54,113 nt of DNA, from assembly GCA_016873845.1 (NCBI GenBank), contig VGVX01000009.1:1-54113 (forward strand). The letters run 5' to 3'. Made by a program: the position numbers and the translations under genes. Source of the stretch: Ignavibacteria bacterium. GTDB taxonomy: Bacteria; Bacteroidota; Ignavibacteria; Ch128b. The notes beneath the pieces are model-generated. The model had not been told where the DNA came from. It was given only the letters and a program-made list of their open reading frames with translations, and did no database searches. Below, in pieces: positions 33,662-43,069 of this stretch; the first letter of the stretch is position 1, and the number at the start of each line of letters is the position of its first letter.

Positions 33662-33942
33662 GACTGAATAAGAGCGATTTGTTCTCTGTACTTGGTTAAT
33701 TGCTCAAATGCAAATCGCCAATCAAGTAAATCGTCTTCTTCATTGATATCTTCTTCATTTACTCTGCTATTAATATTTTTTTCAAAAGTGATAAAATCGC
33801 ATTTATACTTTGTCTCGAAAAAATTGCACTCTGCATCATATTTTGCAACTTTTCCAGAAATTATTAACCAAGCATGTTTTTTAGCTGCGTCTTCAATTCC
33901 ACTAAATCCTAGTTCAGAAAGTATTTCTTTGACATCTTGCAT
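33658..33942 (-). CDS. Antitoxin-like partner (TumA-type) of the TumE toxin
   Basis: 94 residues, acidic in the middle ('VNEEDINEEDDLLDW') and rich in charged helices at the C-terminus. The N-terminal 'EILSELGFSGIEDAAKKHAW' pattern is the sort found next to TumE toxins. I infer the antitoxin role from position, size, acidic charge and the 4-nt overlap (antitoxin first, toxin second); no DNA-binding motif is obvious. It begins 88 nt after the E2 stop. Confidence 0.7.
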   Translation of the reverse strand: MQDVKEILSELGFSGIEDAAKKHAWLIISGKVAKYDAECNFFETKYKCDFITFEKNINSRVNEEDINEEDDLLDWRFAFEQLTKYREQIALIQS

Positions 33943-34030
33943 TTTGCACCTATTTTTTTATAAAATAATTATAATTTTTCAACCAAAAAACTTTGTCATT
34001 GAAACAGTTATGTAAGTTAATAGAGAATAA

Positions 34031-35614
34031 TTATCCATCAAAATTTTGAAGAAACTCTTTTAATCGCATCATGAATTTGCCTGCTAAAGCACCATCAACT
34101 AGGCGATGATCATGGCAAAGTGAAATATACATCATTGGCCTGATTGCGATGGTGTCTTGCCCATCAACCTCAATTACAACAGGCTTTTTAGTAACCGCAC
34201 CTATACCAAGTATTGCGACTTCTGGCTGATTGATGATCGGATTACCAAACAAAGTTCCAAATACACCATAATTTGTAATTGTAAAAGTCGAATCTTTAAC
34301 TTCATCCGGACTCAGCCTTTTATTTCTGGCTCTTGTTCCCAGATCATATACAGATTTAGCAAGACCGACAATATTTTTTTCATCAGCACCCTTAATTACT
34401 GGAACAATTAATCCCATTGGATCAAGTGCGACTGCCATTCCGATATTGATGAAATTCTTTAGAACAACATTTTTCCCATCAATTGATGAATTTACATAAG
34501 GAAAATCTTTCAACGCTTTAACTGTTGCATCAATTATAAATGGAAGGTAAGTTAATTTAACTCCTTCTCTTTCGAGAAAAAAGTCTTTATTCTTTTGGAT
34601 GTAGTTATGGATTTTCGACATATCAACTTCTTGAATTCCTGCAACATGCACAGAAGTATCACGGCTTTTTACCATGTTTTCCATTATTAATTGCCGCATG
34701 TTGTCAAGCGGTTCAATCCTGGTTGCTTCTCCGGGCTGAAATTGAACTGTCTCAACTGCTGGTTTTGAGAAAGGTCTAGTTGCTGTCCCAGCAAATTTTC
34801 TTTCGGTCGAGATATAATTTAATATGTCTTTTTTCGTAACGCGCCCGCCAATTCCCGAACCATCAATCATTTCAAGTTCATCAAATGATATATTTTCCAT
34901 ACGAGCAATATTTAGAACGAGAGGAGAATAAAATCTGTTTTTTCCTGAGGCATTTTCCTTCGGTTCAGTTTTGGGTGGTACTGATTCAACCAACTGGTCA
35001 GATTTACTTGAGGTTCTTTCAGTTTTTTTCTCTTCCTCTTTCTTAGAAATTTTTAGTACGAATCCTGATGGAGATATTTTTGCGACCACAACTCCCACAT
35101 CCACAGTTTCCTGTTCGCTAACAATTATTTCTGACAAAACTCCTTCAACTGGAGAAGGCACTTCAGTATCAACTTTATCCGTGCTGATCTCAAATAAAGT
35201 CTCATCTTTTTTAATTTTATCTCCGATAGATTTATGCCATTTTAAAATTGTTCCTTGAGTAACGCTTTCGCCCATCTTTGGCATGATTATATCAATCAGG
35301 TCTCCCGTTGGTTTCGACTCCGAAACTTGTTCAACTGTTTCTTCGGCTATAGGTTCGGTGGAAGGTGCAGATCCATTTCCCGAATCAATAACAGCCACAA
35401 CCGAGCCGACAGGCACAGTTTCCTGCTCAAATACTTTTATATCAGTTAATATTCCTGCCGTTGGAGACGGGATTTCTGTATCTACTTTATCAGTACTGAT
35501 CTCAAATAAAATCTCATCTTTGTTAACTTTATCTCCTTTTTGTTTGTGCCATTTAATGATCGTTCCTTCATTCACGCTTTCACCCATTTTTGGCATAACA
35601 ACATCAATTTTCAT
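34031..35614 (-). CDS. 2-oxoacid dehydrogenase E2 (dihydrolipoyl acyltransferase) with two lipoyl domains
   Basis: 527 residues. Two lipoyl domains (about 1-80 and 105-185), each with the lipoylated lysine in 'EISTDKVDT' (K43 and K147). An acidic, Pro/Ser linker is followed by a peripheral-subunit-binding domain (about 228-270, 'YSPLVLNIARMENISFDEL') and the catalytic domain ending with 'CHDHRLVDGALAGKFM', the HxxxDG active site. It transfers the acyl group from the lipoyl arm to CoA. The two-lipoyl form is seen in branched-chain and some pyruvate dehydrogenases. It begins 11 nt after E1, so the complex is made from one transcript; the substrate is undefined. Confidence 0.95.
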   Translation of the reverse strand: MKIDVVMPKMGESVNEGTIIKWHKQKGDKVNKDEILFEISTDKVDTEIPSPTAGILTDIKVFEQETVPVGSVVAVIDSGNGSAPSTEPIAEETVEQVSESKPTGDLIDIIMPKMGESVTQGTILKWHKSIGDKIKKDETLFEISTDKVDTEVPSPVEGVLSEIIVSEQETVDVGVVVAKISPSGFVLKISKKEEEKKTERTSSKSDQLVESVPPKTEPKENASGKNRFYSPLVLNIARMENISFDELEMIDGSGIGGRVTKKDILNYISTERKFAGTATRPFSKPAVETVQFQPGEATRIEPLDNMRQLIMENMVKSRDTSVHVAGIQEVDMSKIHNYIQKNKDFFLEREGVKLTYLPFIIDATVKALKDFPYVNSSIDGKNVVLKNFINIGMAVALDPMGLIVPVIKGADEKNIVGLAKSVYDLGTRARNKRLSPDEVKDSTFTITNYGVFGTLFGNPIINQPEVAILGIGAVTKKPVVIEVDGQDTIAIRPMMYISLCHDHRLVDGALAGKFMMRLKEFLQNFDG

Positions 35615-35625
35615 TTCTGCTCCAA

Positions 35626-37698
35626 TTAAAATTCTAATATTTCTTTTATTGCTTTACTAATTGTTGGTTTCGTTGGCAGGACATAATACTCAAGATTTGG
35701 ATGATATGGAATCGGTGTGTCTTTAGCTCCAATCCGTTTAACTGGTCCATCCAAATATTCAAATGCTTCATCGGATATGATTGCTGCAATCTCAGCCCCA
35801 AATCCTGCACTCAATGTATCTTCATGCACAATTAAAACCTTTCCGGTTTTCTTCACACTTTCAAGAATTAATTCTTTATCAAGCGGGACGATAGTTCTAA
35901 TATCAATTATCTCGATGGAAGAATCTGAAAAATTCTTAGCGGAGTGAATCGCTTCATTTACCATCGAACCCCAAGTCACTATAGTTAAATCTTCACCGTG
36001 CTGTTTAATTTTTCCCTTCCCAAAAGGTACATAGTAATCTTTTCCTGGCTCATTACTCATTGCATATGATTGACGGTACAATCCTTTGTGTTCAAGAAAC
36101 AAAACAGGATCATCAAGTTGGATTGCTGTTTTTAATAATCCTTTCGCATCTGCAGCATTCGAAGGATAAGCGATGTAAAGTCCCGGACAGTGAGCAAAGA
36201 ACGATTCAATATTTTGACTGTGGTAATGACCGCCATGAATAAATCCGCCGCAAGCTGTTCTAATAACCACATGTGCCGACCAAGCATTATTCGAACGGTA
36301 ACGAATTAATGCAAGCTCATCTCTTATCTGCTGCATTGCTGGCCAGATGTAGTCTGCGAACTGAATTTCAACTACTGGTTTCAAACCGCGCTGTGCCATT
36401 CCGATTGCGACTCCAACTATACTTGCCTCCGCTAATGGCGAATTAAATACTCGCTCATCTCCAAATCGCGTTGACAATCCTTTTGTCGCTGAAAAAACTC
36501 CACCTTTACCATCTGCAATATCTTCACCAAAAATATAAATGCTGGCATCCTTTTCCATCTCTTCTCGCATTGCGTGATTGATCGCATCAACCATTACGAT
36601 CGGTTTTTCCTCCTCACCATAATTTTCATATTCAATATCTTTACTATTAATTGCATCAGAAAAAACATGCAGCGATGCACTTTCCGGTTCAGGATCTGGT
36701 GCATTCTCTGCCCAATTGGCAGCTTCATCGACTCTATCATTAACTTCTTTTAGAATTTCATCAAATGCTAAATCGGTAAGAGTTCCTTTTTCAATAAGCA
36801 AGTCTTTAAAAAGATTTATTGGATCACGTTTCTTATCGGCTTCAATTTGTTCAGCAGGACGGTATTTTTTCTGGTCATCTGAAGATGAATGAGGGAACAA
36901 TCTAACAACATCTGCTTCAATCAAACTTGGTCCCTGCATATTTCTTGAATATTTGACTGCAGCGACTGCAGCCGAATTGCATTCGAGATAATTCGTTCCA
37001 TCAATTTGCTGGCGGAATAAATTTTTATAACCTTTGGTCATTTCAGCAATTGATCCACCCTCGCCTGCTGTCTGATTTTCTACAGGAACAGAAATTGCCC
37101 AGCGATTATTTTCAATTAAAAATATTACAGGTAATTTTTCTCTGCTTGCCCAATTAACTGCCTCATGAAATTCACCTTGGCTTGTTGCCCCCTCGCCGGA
37201 TGAAACGACTGTTACTTCTTTTTTTCCCGTTCTCACAGAGGCTAACGCACAACCAACAGATTGCAAGTATTGAGAACCAGTTGGGCTCGATTGTGTAGGA
37301 ACATTCAGACTCAACGAACTGTAGTGTCCAGGCATTTGCCTTCCACCCGTAAAGGGATCGTCTGCTTTGCCGAATTGATGAAGAAAAATCTCTTCAGGTT
37401 TAATTCCGATTGCCAAGGAAAATGCTAATCCGCGATAATATGGGAACGCCCAGTCGGTTCCAGGTCTCAATGCTTTGGCGACAGCTATTTGAATTGCTTC
37501 GTGACCAGCACAGCCAATGTGAAAAAACATTTTACCCTGCTTGAGAAGGCGGAGAATTTTTTCATCCATTGCTCTTGAAAGGAGCATTGTTCGCATGACA
37601 GAAGTCAATTCCTGCTTTGTCAAGCCGCCAAAAATATCTTTACGTCCGGTTGGTGCATCGAGAATCTGCTTTCCCCCATTGTTTTTACGTGCAGTCAT
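35626..37698 (-). CDS. 2-oxoacid dehydrogenase E1, alpha and beta fused
   Basis: 690 residues. The first half is E1-alpha: 'FFHIGCAGHEAIQIAVAKAL' and the TPP motif 'SSGEGATSQGEFHEAVNWAS' ending in 'LIENNRWAIS'. The second half is E1-beta: 'DASIYIFGEDIADGKGGVFS' and 'FNSPLAEASIVGVAIGMAQRG'. In most bacteria these are two genes; the fused form occurs in Bacteroidota and related groups, usually annotated as branched-chain 2-oxoacid dehydrogenase. It decarboxylates the 2-oxoacid and transfers the acyl group to the E2 lipoate. It lies 3 nt after lipB and 11 nt before E2. Confidence 0.95.
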   Translation of the reverse strand: MTARKNNGGKQILDAPTGRKDIFGGLTKQELTSVMRTMLLSRAMDEKILRLLKQGKMFFHIGCAGHEAIQIAVAKALRPGTDWAFPYYRGLAFSLAIGIKPEEIFLHQFGKADDPFTGGRQMPGHYSSLSLNVPTQSSPTGSQYLQSVGCALASVRTGKKEVTVVSSGEGATSQGEFHEAVNWASREKLPVIFLIENNRWAISVPVENQTAGEGGSIAEMTKGYKNLFRQQIDGTNYLECNSAAVAAVKYSRNMQGPSLIEADVVRLFPHSSSDDQKKYRPAEQIEADKKRDPINLFKDLLIEKGTLTDLAFDEILKEVNDRVDEAANWAENAPDPEPESASLHVFSDAINSKDIEYENYGEEEKPIVMVDAINHAMREEMEKDASIYIFGEDIADGKGGVFSATKGLSTRFGDERVFNSPLAEASIVGVAIGMAQRGLKPVVEIQFADYIWPAMQQIRDELALIRYRSNNAWSAHVVIRTACGGFIHGGHYHSQNIESFFAHCPGLYIAYPSNAADAKGLLKTAIQLDDPVLFLEHKGLYRQSYAMSNEPGKDYYVPFGKGKIKQHGEDLTIVTWGSMVNEAIHSAKNFSDSSIEIIDIRTIVPLDKELILESVKKTGKVLIVHEDTLSAGFGAEIAAIISDEAFEYLDGPVKRIGAKDTPIPYHPNLEYYVLPTKPTISKAIKEILEF

Positions 37699-37701
37699 TT
37701 A

Positions 37702-38415
37702 TTAAGCTCCCTCAAATTCAATTGAATGAAATTCGTTATTAAACTCGTCCATTGAACTAAAATGTTTAATAGAGTCATAATTAAAAATCTTGCAAAAATG
37801 CTTGATTACAACATCTTTAACATTTTTTAGGGGGATTTTCGTTCCCAACTCGGCTGATAAAGAAGTCACTCCTTTCTCAAAGATTCCGCACGGAATGATC
37901 TTATCAAAATACGATAGATCGGTATTCACATTGAAAGCAAATCCATGCATGGTTATCCAGCGGCTGACTTTTATTCCGATGGCAGCAATTTTATTGTTAT
38001 TGATCCAAACTCCTGTGTAATCGTCATTTCTTTCCGATTTAATATTATACTCATCGAGGGTTCGAATAATTATCTCTTCAAGCTCGCGCAAGTACTTGTG
38101 CACATCTTCATAAAGTTCGTCTAATTTTATAATTGGATAGCCGACGATTTGTCCAGGTCCGTGATAAGTAATATCGCCGCCGCGATCGATTTCAAAAACA
38201 TCGATCCTATTCTCATTAAGAGATCGATCATCCGCAAGCAGATGATTTTCATTTGCAGATTTTCCAAGTGTGTAAGTGTGTGGATGTTCAAGAAGAATGA
38301 ATGTATCATCAATGAGATTTCCGAGCCTCAACTGATGCAGCTTTTTCTGGAAGTCCCAAATTTTTTGGTAGGGTTCGATTTCGAGGTTTATGATATTTAA
38401 TTGTCGATAGCTCAA
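37702..38415 (-). CDS. lipB: Octanoyl-[ACP]:protein N-octanoyltransferase
   Basis: 237 residues. The signature 'DRGGDITYHGPGQIVGYP' and the catalytic Lys142 ('KIAAIG') and Cys176 ('IIPCGIFE') are 34 residues apart as in E. coli LipB. It moves octanoate from acyl carrier protein to the lipoyl domains, then LipA adds sulfur. It is 3 nt before the E1 gene in direction of transcription, so the enzyme is made with its main substrate protein. Confidence 0.96.
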   Translation of the reverse strand: MSYRQLNIINLEIEPYQKIWDFQKKLHQLRLGNLIDDTFILLEHPHTYTLGKSANENHLLADDRSLNENRIDVFEIDRGGDITYHGPGQIVGYPIIKLDELYEDVHKYLRELEEIIIRTLDEYNIKSERNDDYTGVWINNNKIAAIGIKVSRWITMHGFAFNVNTDLSYFDKIIPCGIFEKGVTSLSAELGTKIPLKNVKDVVIKHFCKIFNYDSIKHFSSMDEFNNEFHSIEFEGA

Positions 38416-38501
38416 GATTCAATAGAACTCAAGTCTGTTAATCTATTCAGATAAATCCTCTTAACAATATATCTGTTTTTTCTGGATGAATTTCTCAAGA
38501 T

Positions 38502-38909
38502 TTATTTTAATCTTTCAAATTTTTTAAGAATAACTTCCTTTACTTTCAAAGCGATCTCGTGAGCTTCTTTCGTTTCTTGCAGATTTGGTTCATACCATTC
38601 ATCCGGATATCGAATTTCAACAGCATAATCAGTAAGTACATCAGCTAAATGTAATTCTTCTTTAATAGACTGATCAACGGTTGAACATAGATTTAACAGA
38701 GCAATGATACTATGTGTTTTAGGAAATTCGATTTGATGTTTAACGAGATAAGCTTTTAAGAATTTTTCCACGGATTGCTGGCAATGAAAGCAAACGATGT
38801 CAGTTACCACGATTTCAGCTTTCAATCCCTGCTTAGCACTCAGCAAATCTCTTTCAGCAATCTTGAGCCACTGTTGAGCGATGTTATTGATTATTTCGTC
38901 TTTACCCAT
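38502..38909 (-). CDS. HEPN-domain protein of an MNT/HEPN pair
   Basis: 135 residues, all-helical, with the HEPN pattern 'QWLKIAERDLLSAKQGL', 'CFHCQQSVEKFLKAYLV' and 'TDYAVEIRYPDEWYEP'. HEPN proteins paired with a minimal nucleotidyltransferase are toxin-antitoxin systems in many bacteria, where the HEPN part is an RNase toxin. I see no clear R-x4-6-H RNase motif, so toxicity is uncertain. Its start overlaps the nucleotidyltransferase stop by 8 nt. The pair is inserted between lpd and lipB. Confidence 0.85.
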   Translation of the reverse strand: MGKDEIINNIAQQWLKIAERDLLSAKQGLKAEIVVTDIVCFHCQQSVEKFLKAYLVKHQIEFPKTHSIIALLNLCSTVDQSIKEELHLADVLTDYAVEIRYPDEWYEPNLQETKEAHEIALKVKEVILKKFERLK

Positions 38910-39207
38910 AAACTACTTTACCATATTTATTAGCTGTAAAGACAATAGTGCCAACTACATCTTTTAGAATTTCAAATTCTTTTGGAGTCTTAGTAATTAT
39001 ATCAACAGGAATCGAAAAATCTTTTAGTAAATTTCGGATGAGTCTATTCCGCTCAAAAGCTTTTTTCTTATCATTTTTAATAACTAAAAGATCAATATCA
39101 CTGTAATTATTATACTCCCCTGATGAGTTTGAACCAAATAAAATAATCTTCTCTGGTTCATATCCTTTAATTATTTCATCAATTACCATTTTTATCTCTT
39201 TGTTCAT
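38902..39207 (-). CDS. Minimal nucleotidyltransferase (MNT, antitoxin-like)
   Basis: 101 residues. The GSx10DxD motif is complete: 'ILFGSNSSGEYNNYSDIDLL' (G25, S26, D37, D39) with a further Asp in 'SIPVDIITKTP'. In studied pairs, MntA adds AMP to a tyrosine of the HEPN toxin and switches it off. It is the first gene of the pair and overlaps the HEPN gene. The preceding gap to lpd is 42 nt. Confidence 0.88.
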   Translation of the reverse strand: MNKEIKMVIDEIIKGYEPEKIILFGSNSSGEYNNYSDIDLLVIKNDKKKAFERNRLIRNLLKDFSIPVDIITKTPKEFEILKDVVGTIVFTANKYGKVVYG

Positions 39208-39249
39208 AATAAACCTAAATTAAAATTAATTATTTTTAATCGCATTGAA

Positions 39250-40653
39250 TCAAATATGAATCGCTTCTCCATGAGCATCTGCAGCAGCTTCCATTGTTGC
39301 TTCGGACAATGTTGGGTGAGCATGCATCGTTTTAAAAATCGTTACTCCAGTGGCTTCGAGACTTTTTGCAAGTCCGAGTTCGGCAATTAATTCTGTTGCT
39401 TCGCTGCCAATTATGTGAGCACCGAGCAGTTCATCATATTTTTTATCGAAAATTAATTTAACGAATCCTATAGTTTCTCCGCTTGCGATTGATTTACCAT
39501 GACTTCTGAAATTATATTTTCCGATCCGAAGTTCATATCCAAGCTCTTTCGCTTTCTTCTCGGTCAACCCGATGCTAGCAACTTGCGGTTGACAGTATGT
39601 GCAGCCTGGGATAGCATCGTAATTTACTCCAGCTGAATGATGACCTGCAATCTGCTCAACACATGCAATTCCTTCAGCGGAAGCAACATGTGCAAGCCAT
39701 GGCGGACCGCTTACATCCCCAATCGCATAAATATTTTCTAGATTAGTTTTGTAATTCTTTTTGTCAATTGTGATGAAACTTTTCTCAGCCTTAATTCCAA
39801 GTTCTTCCAGTCCAATTCCTTCGATATTGCCTTGAACTCCAATTGCGACAAGTGCAATATCACTTTTTATTTCGGAAATCTTTCCAGAAGTCTCAACAGT
39901 AACAGAAACGTCGGTTTTTGTCTTGTCGATTTCTTTCACTTTGGTGTTTGTGAGAATTTGAATTCCATTTTTCTTAAATTCCCGCTCAAGCAGTTTTGAA
40001 ATTTCTTCATCTTCTATTGGCAGAATGTTCGGAAGCATTTCGATAAGAGTCACCTTTGTTCCAAGCTCGTTGTAAAAATATGCGAACTCGACTCCAATCG
40101 CACCTGCTCCGATGATAACCATTTCCTTCGGCTGCTTTGGAAGAATCATTGCCTCGGTGCTTGAGATAATTTTTTCTCCGTCATTTTTTACGTTGGGGAT
40201 TTCTCTTGCACGTGCCCCAGTCGAAATGATAATGTGTTTAGCAGTGATCTCCCGTGACTTTTTTCCATTCTTATCCAAAACTGAAATGGATTTCTGCTTG
40301 GTTAATTTTCCGAATCCCTCAACGATATCGACTTTGTTTTTCTTCATCAAGAATTCAACACCTTTATTGATCTTCGAAGAAACCTCGCGGCTGCGCTGAA
40401 TTATTTTAGTGAAGTCGAACGAATAACCATCGATCTTAATTCCAAACTCCGATGCATTTTTTACCAAATGGAGCGCTTCTGCATTTTTCAGAAGGGCTTT
40501 GGTCGGTATGCAGCCCCAATTGAGACAAATTCCACCGAGTTTATCTTTCTCGATGAGAACAGTTTTTAATTTTAGTTGTGCGGCACGAATTGCTGCTACG
40601 TATCCGCCAGGTCCTCCGCCAAGAATCGCTGCGTCATATTCAAAATTTTGCAT
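39250..40653 (-). CDS. lpd: Dihydrolipoyl dehydrogenase (E3)
   Basis: 467 residues. The FAD motif 'AAILGGGPGGYVAAIRAAQ', the redox-active disulfide C43/C48 in 'GGICLNWGCIPTKAL', the NAD motif 'VIIGAGAIGVEFAYF' and the C-terminal catalytic His-Glu in 'MHAHPTLSEATME' are all present. It re-oxidises the dihydrolipoyl group with NAD+ as the E3 of the E1/E2 complex encoded downstream. It is the first gene of the block and has a promoter-like sequence 20-50 nt upstream. Confidence 0.97.
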   Translation of the reverse strand: MQNFEYDAAILGGGPGGYVAAIRAAQLKLKTVLIEKDKLGGICLNWGCIPTKALLKNAEALHLVKNASEFGIKIDGYSFDFTKIIQRSREVSSKINKGVEFLMKKNKVDIVEGFGKLTKQKSISVLDKNGKKSREITAKHIIISTGARAREIPNVKNDGEKIISSTEAMILPKQPKEMVIIGAGAIGVEFAYFYNELGTKVTLIEMLPNILPIEDEEISKLLEREFKKNGIQILTNTKVKEIDKTKTDVSVTVETSGKISEIKSDIALVAIGVQGNIEGIGLEELGIKAEKSFITIDKKNYKTNLENIYAIGDVSGPPWLAHVASAEGIACVEQIAGHHSAGVNYDAIPGCTYCQPQVASIGLTEKKAKELGYELRIGKYNFRSHGKSIASGETIGFVKLIFDKKYDELLGAHIIGSEATELIAELGLAKSLEATGVTIFKTMHAHPTLSEATMEAAADAHGEAIHI

Positions 40654-40672
40654 TTTTCCCTATTTTTAAAAC

Positions 40673-40701
40673 AATATAAAAACTCACTTCCCTAAATTCA
40701 A
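40673..40701 (-). promoter_or_regulatory. Possible promoter of the lpd-lipoate block
   Basis: On the minus strand TTGAAT (40701-40696) and TATATT (40678-40673) are 17 nt apart, as in a housekeeping sigma promoter, with the lpd start about 20 nt downstream after AGGG. It is a pattern match in AT-rich DNA and has no experimental support. Confidence 0.35.
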
Positions 40702-40836
40702 TTTAGATAATGCGGGATTTAATAATACTTTTTGGGGGATGCAGTAACATGTGCATAGACGTTTTTGTGAAGTTTTGTGATGTAGCGGCATTGTGCAGTT
40801 TATCGAAGTTTGTTTACTCTAGAAGTTTCAGATTGC

Positions 40837-40860
40837 CACTAAGGCACGAAGACACCAAGA
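40837..40860 (+). repeat. Three tandem 8-nt repeats CACNAAGR
   Basis: CACTAAGG, CACGAAGA and CACCAAGA follow one another without a gap. The rest of the 245-nt stretch between the lpd start and the pseudogene end holds no gene. The same kind of word is found between genes in unrelated AT-rich genomes, so it may be a dispersed intergenic repeat; its function is unknown. Confidence 0.75.
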
Positions 40861-40898
40861 AACACATTGATGTGTTCATAACTCAATAGATCATTTCA

Positions 40899-43069
40899 TC
40901 ACTTAAGGTAGATCATTTTTTTTGTCTCAACGAAATTTCCAGTTCGAAGTTGATAGAAATAAAGACCTGAGGGCAATGGATAGTGGATAATGGAGAATTG
41001 AGAATTGTAGTTGCCAGGTTCTTAAACCTCGTCAACAAGGGTTGCGACTTCACAACCGAGTACATCATAGATTTTTAATTTAACTCTCTCACTACTCAAT
41101 ACTGAATACTCAATACTAGTCACCCCATTGAATGGATTTGGATAATTTTGGTATAATACAAATCCTCCTGGTTGTGAAATTCTGTTGTCGATTTCAACGA
41201 AAGTAATTCCGCCATTTGTTGTATTCATTATTAGACCCTTCGTTCCCACAATCCATCCGCGGTGGGAAGAAACAAAAGATATATCACTCATTCCCCAATG
41301 ATACGGTGAGTTCTGTTTTGTCCAAGTTGTACCCTGATTAGTCGAGATGTAGACTTTATCGCTGCTAATGATATATCCGATGCTATCATTAACAAATGAT
41401 ATTTTATTTAAGTATACGTTTGGCTCTACAAATAATTGAGTCCATGAGGCACCACCATCTGTAGTTTTATACAGTTCATTATATCCAAAGCCCAGAGAAA
41501 AACCGATTTGAGTATTTATTAAATGCATTGAAATTATTTGATCACCGTGAATGAGGGGCAGATGAGTCCAATTACTTCCACCGTTAGTAGTTTTATAGAC
41601 TGACGTTCCAGCAGCAAAACCTAAATCTTGATTCAAAAAAATAATTAAATTAATTATAGGATTTGGAGTGAATTCACTCCCCTGCAATGTCCAATTTGTT
41701 CCACCATCGATTGTTTTCAATGCTATTCCAGGTATTTTTCCGCAAAGCCAGCCAACTTGCTCTGAAATAAAACAGACATCTTTGAATTCAGTATTATCAC
41801 CGGAAGAATAAATTTCAGTTCAATTGGCACCTTCATTAGTTGTCTTGAGCAAAACACCATGTGGAATATATAAGTAGGGAGGTATATATATGTTTTTTGT
41901 AGCGGTGATGAAGCCAGTAAAAAAATCAATAAATCTAATTTTAGAAAAGTCTCTCACTCCATAGTTTGTCTCAGACCATGCAAATCCCCCATCAATAGTT
42001 TTTAATATTTTTGTATTATTAGTTAAAGAAATCCTTTGAGTTCATTGAGGAATTGCACAGAGACTAAGTCCTCTCGAAGAAAATCTTTGGATTGATTGAA
42101 CCAGCTCAGTCCACCGTTTGTGGTTTTGTACATCACTCGTCCACTGTTAAATACCCAACCAGTAGTTGGCGAAACAAATGAAACGTCATTATTAGAATTC
42201 CATAAAGGTTCATTAATTCCGGTATTCAACTTAGCCCAATTTTGTCCGCCATTGGTAGTTCGCACGATTAAATTATCGAATCCACCGACTGCCCATCCAT
42301 TCAATTGATCTGAGAAATAAATTGAGTTGAACCAATTATAAGAAAGTTCAGTTCGATAGATCACACTCCAATTATGTCCGCCGTCCGTTGTAGAAATAAT
42401 CTTACCATTGCTTCCGCCAGCAAAACCTTTTAAACTGTCGATAAAAGCGAGACATTATAAATACTCATAAGTTGTATCTGCATAAACAGTTGTCCAGACA
42501 GATCCGCCATTTGTAGTTTTTATAATTTTATTTCCAGAATTTCCATTATTCCATCGGCATGCCCAACCAAGTTTCTGATCAAGAAATTGAACTTCTATCA
42601 GTGCACTCATAACATTGCTTACTTGTGGAGTCCAATTCTCCCCGCCATTCGATGAATAAAATATTTTCCCATCGTATCCCACAGTCCAGCCGTGCATCTC
42701 GTCTATGAAATAGATCGAATGTAAAAAATATGATAATCCATCGGCTTTTGTTTCCCAATTGTTTCCTCCATTTGTAGTTTTTAAAATAATCCCATTCCAG
42801 CCTACGCAGAATCCCAGATTTTGATTTACAAAATGGATTGAAAATAATCTTGAGGTAGAACCAGTTATTTGAAAAACCCAGCTCTCGCCTCCATCTGTGG
42901 TTTTATAAATTTCACCATGATCGCAGGCGATCCATCCAATATTTTCATTCATAAAAAAACTTGAGTTTATATTCGCTTCAAAGGGACGGGGATTGATTAA
43001 AGACCATTGCGAGTAAACTTGGAACGAGCTTAGAAAAAATATTAGAAGAGTCGATAAAAGAAATTTCAT
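40899..43069 (-). pseudogene. Decayed Ycf48/BNR-repeat secreted protein with T9SS sorting domain
   Basis: Read from ATG at 43069, the sequence encodes a signal peptide ('FLLSTLLIFFLSSFQVYSQ') and many beta-propeller repeats of the type 'GEIYKTTDGGESW'. It ends with a sorting domain ('LYQNYPNPFNGVTSIEYSV' ... 'TKKMIYLK') and the stop at 40899-40901. The frame is broken four times: TAA at 42455-42457, a one-base loss near 42026 (GGATTTCTTTAAC, where a fourth T would restore 'KGFSLTNNTKILK'), TGA at 41820-41822 in place of the Trp of 'GANW', and TAA at 41022-41024 in place of Lys. About 720 codons in all. Several independent lesions argue for real decay, not one sequencing error. A paralogue at 51722-53287 is intact. 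Confidence 0.88.

Noticed and set aside
41723-41929. Open frame of 68 codons inside the pseudogene
   Set aside because: It is in a different frame from the propeller repeats on both sides, so it is a by-product of the pseudogene and not a gene.
40899-43069. Pseudogene as a set of separate small genes
   Set aside because: The pieces join into one known architecture with signal peptide first and sorting domain last, so they are fragments of one gene.
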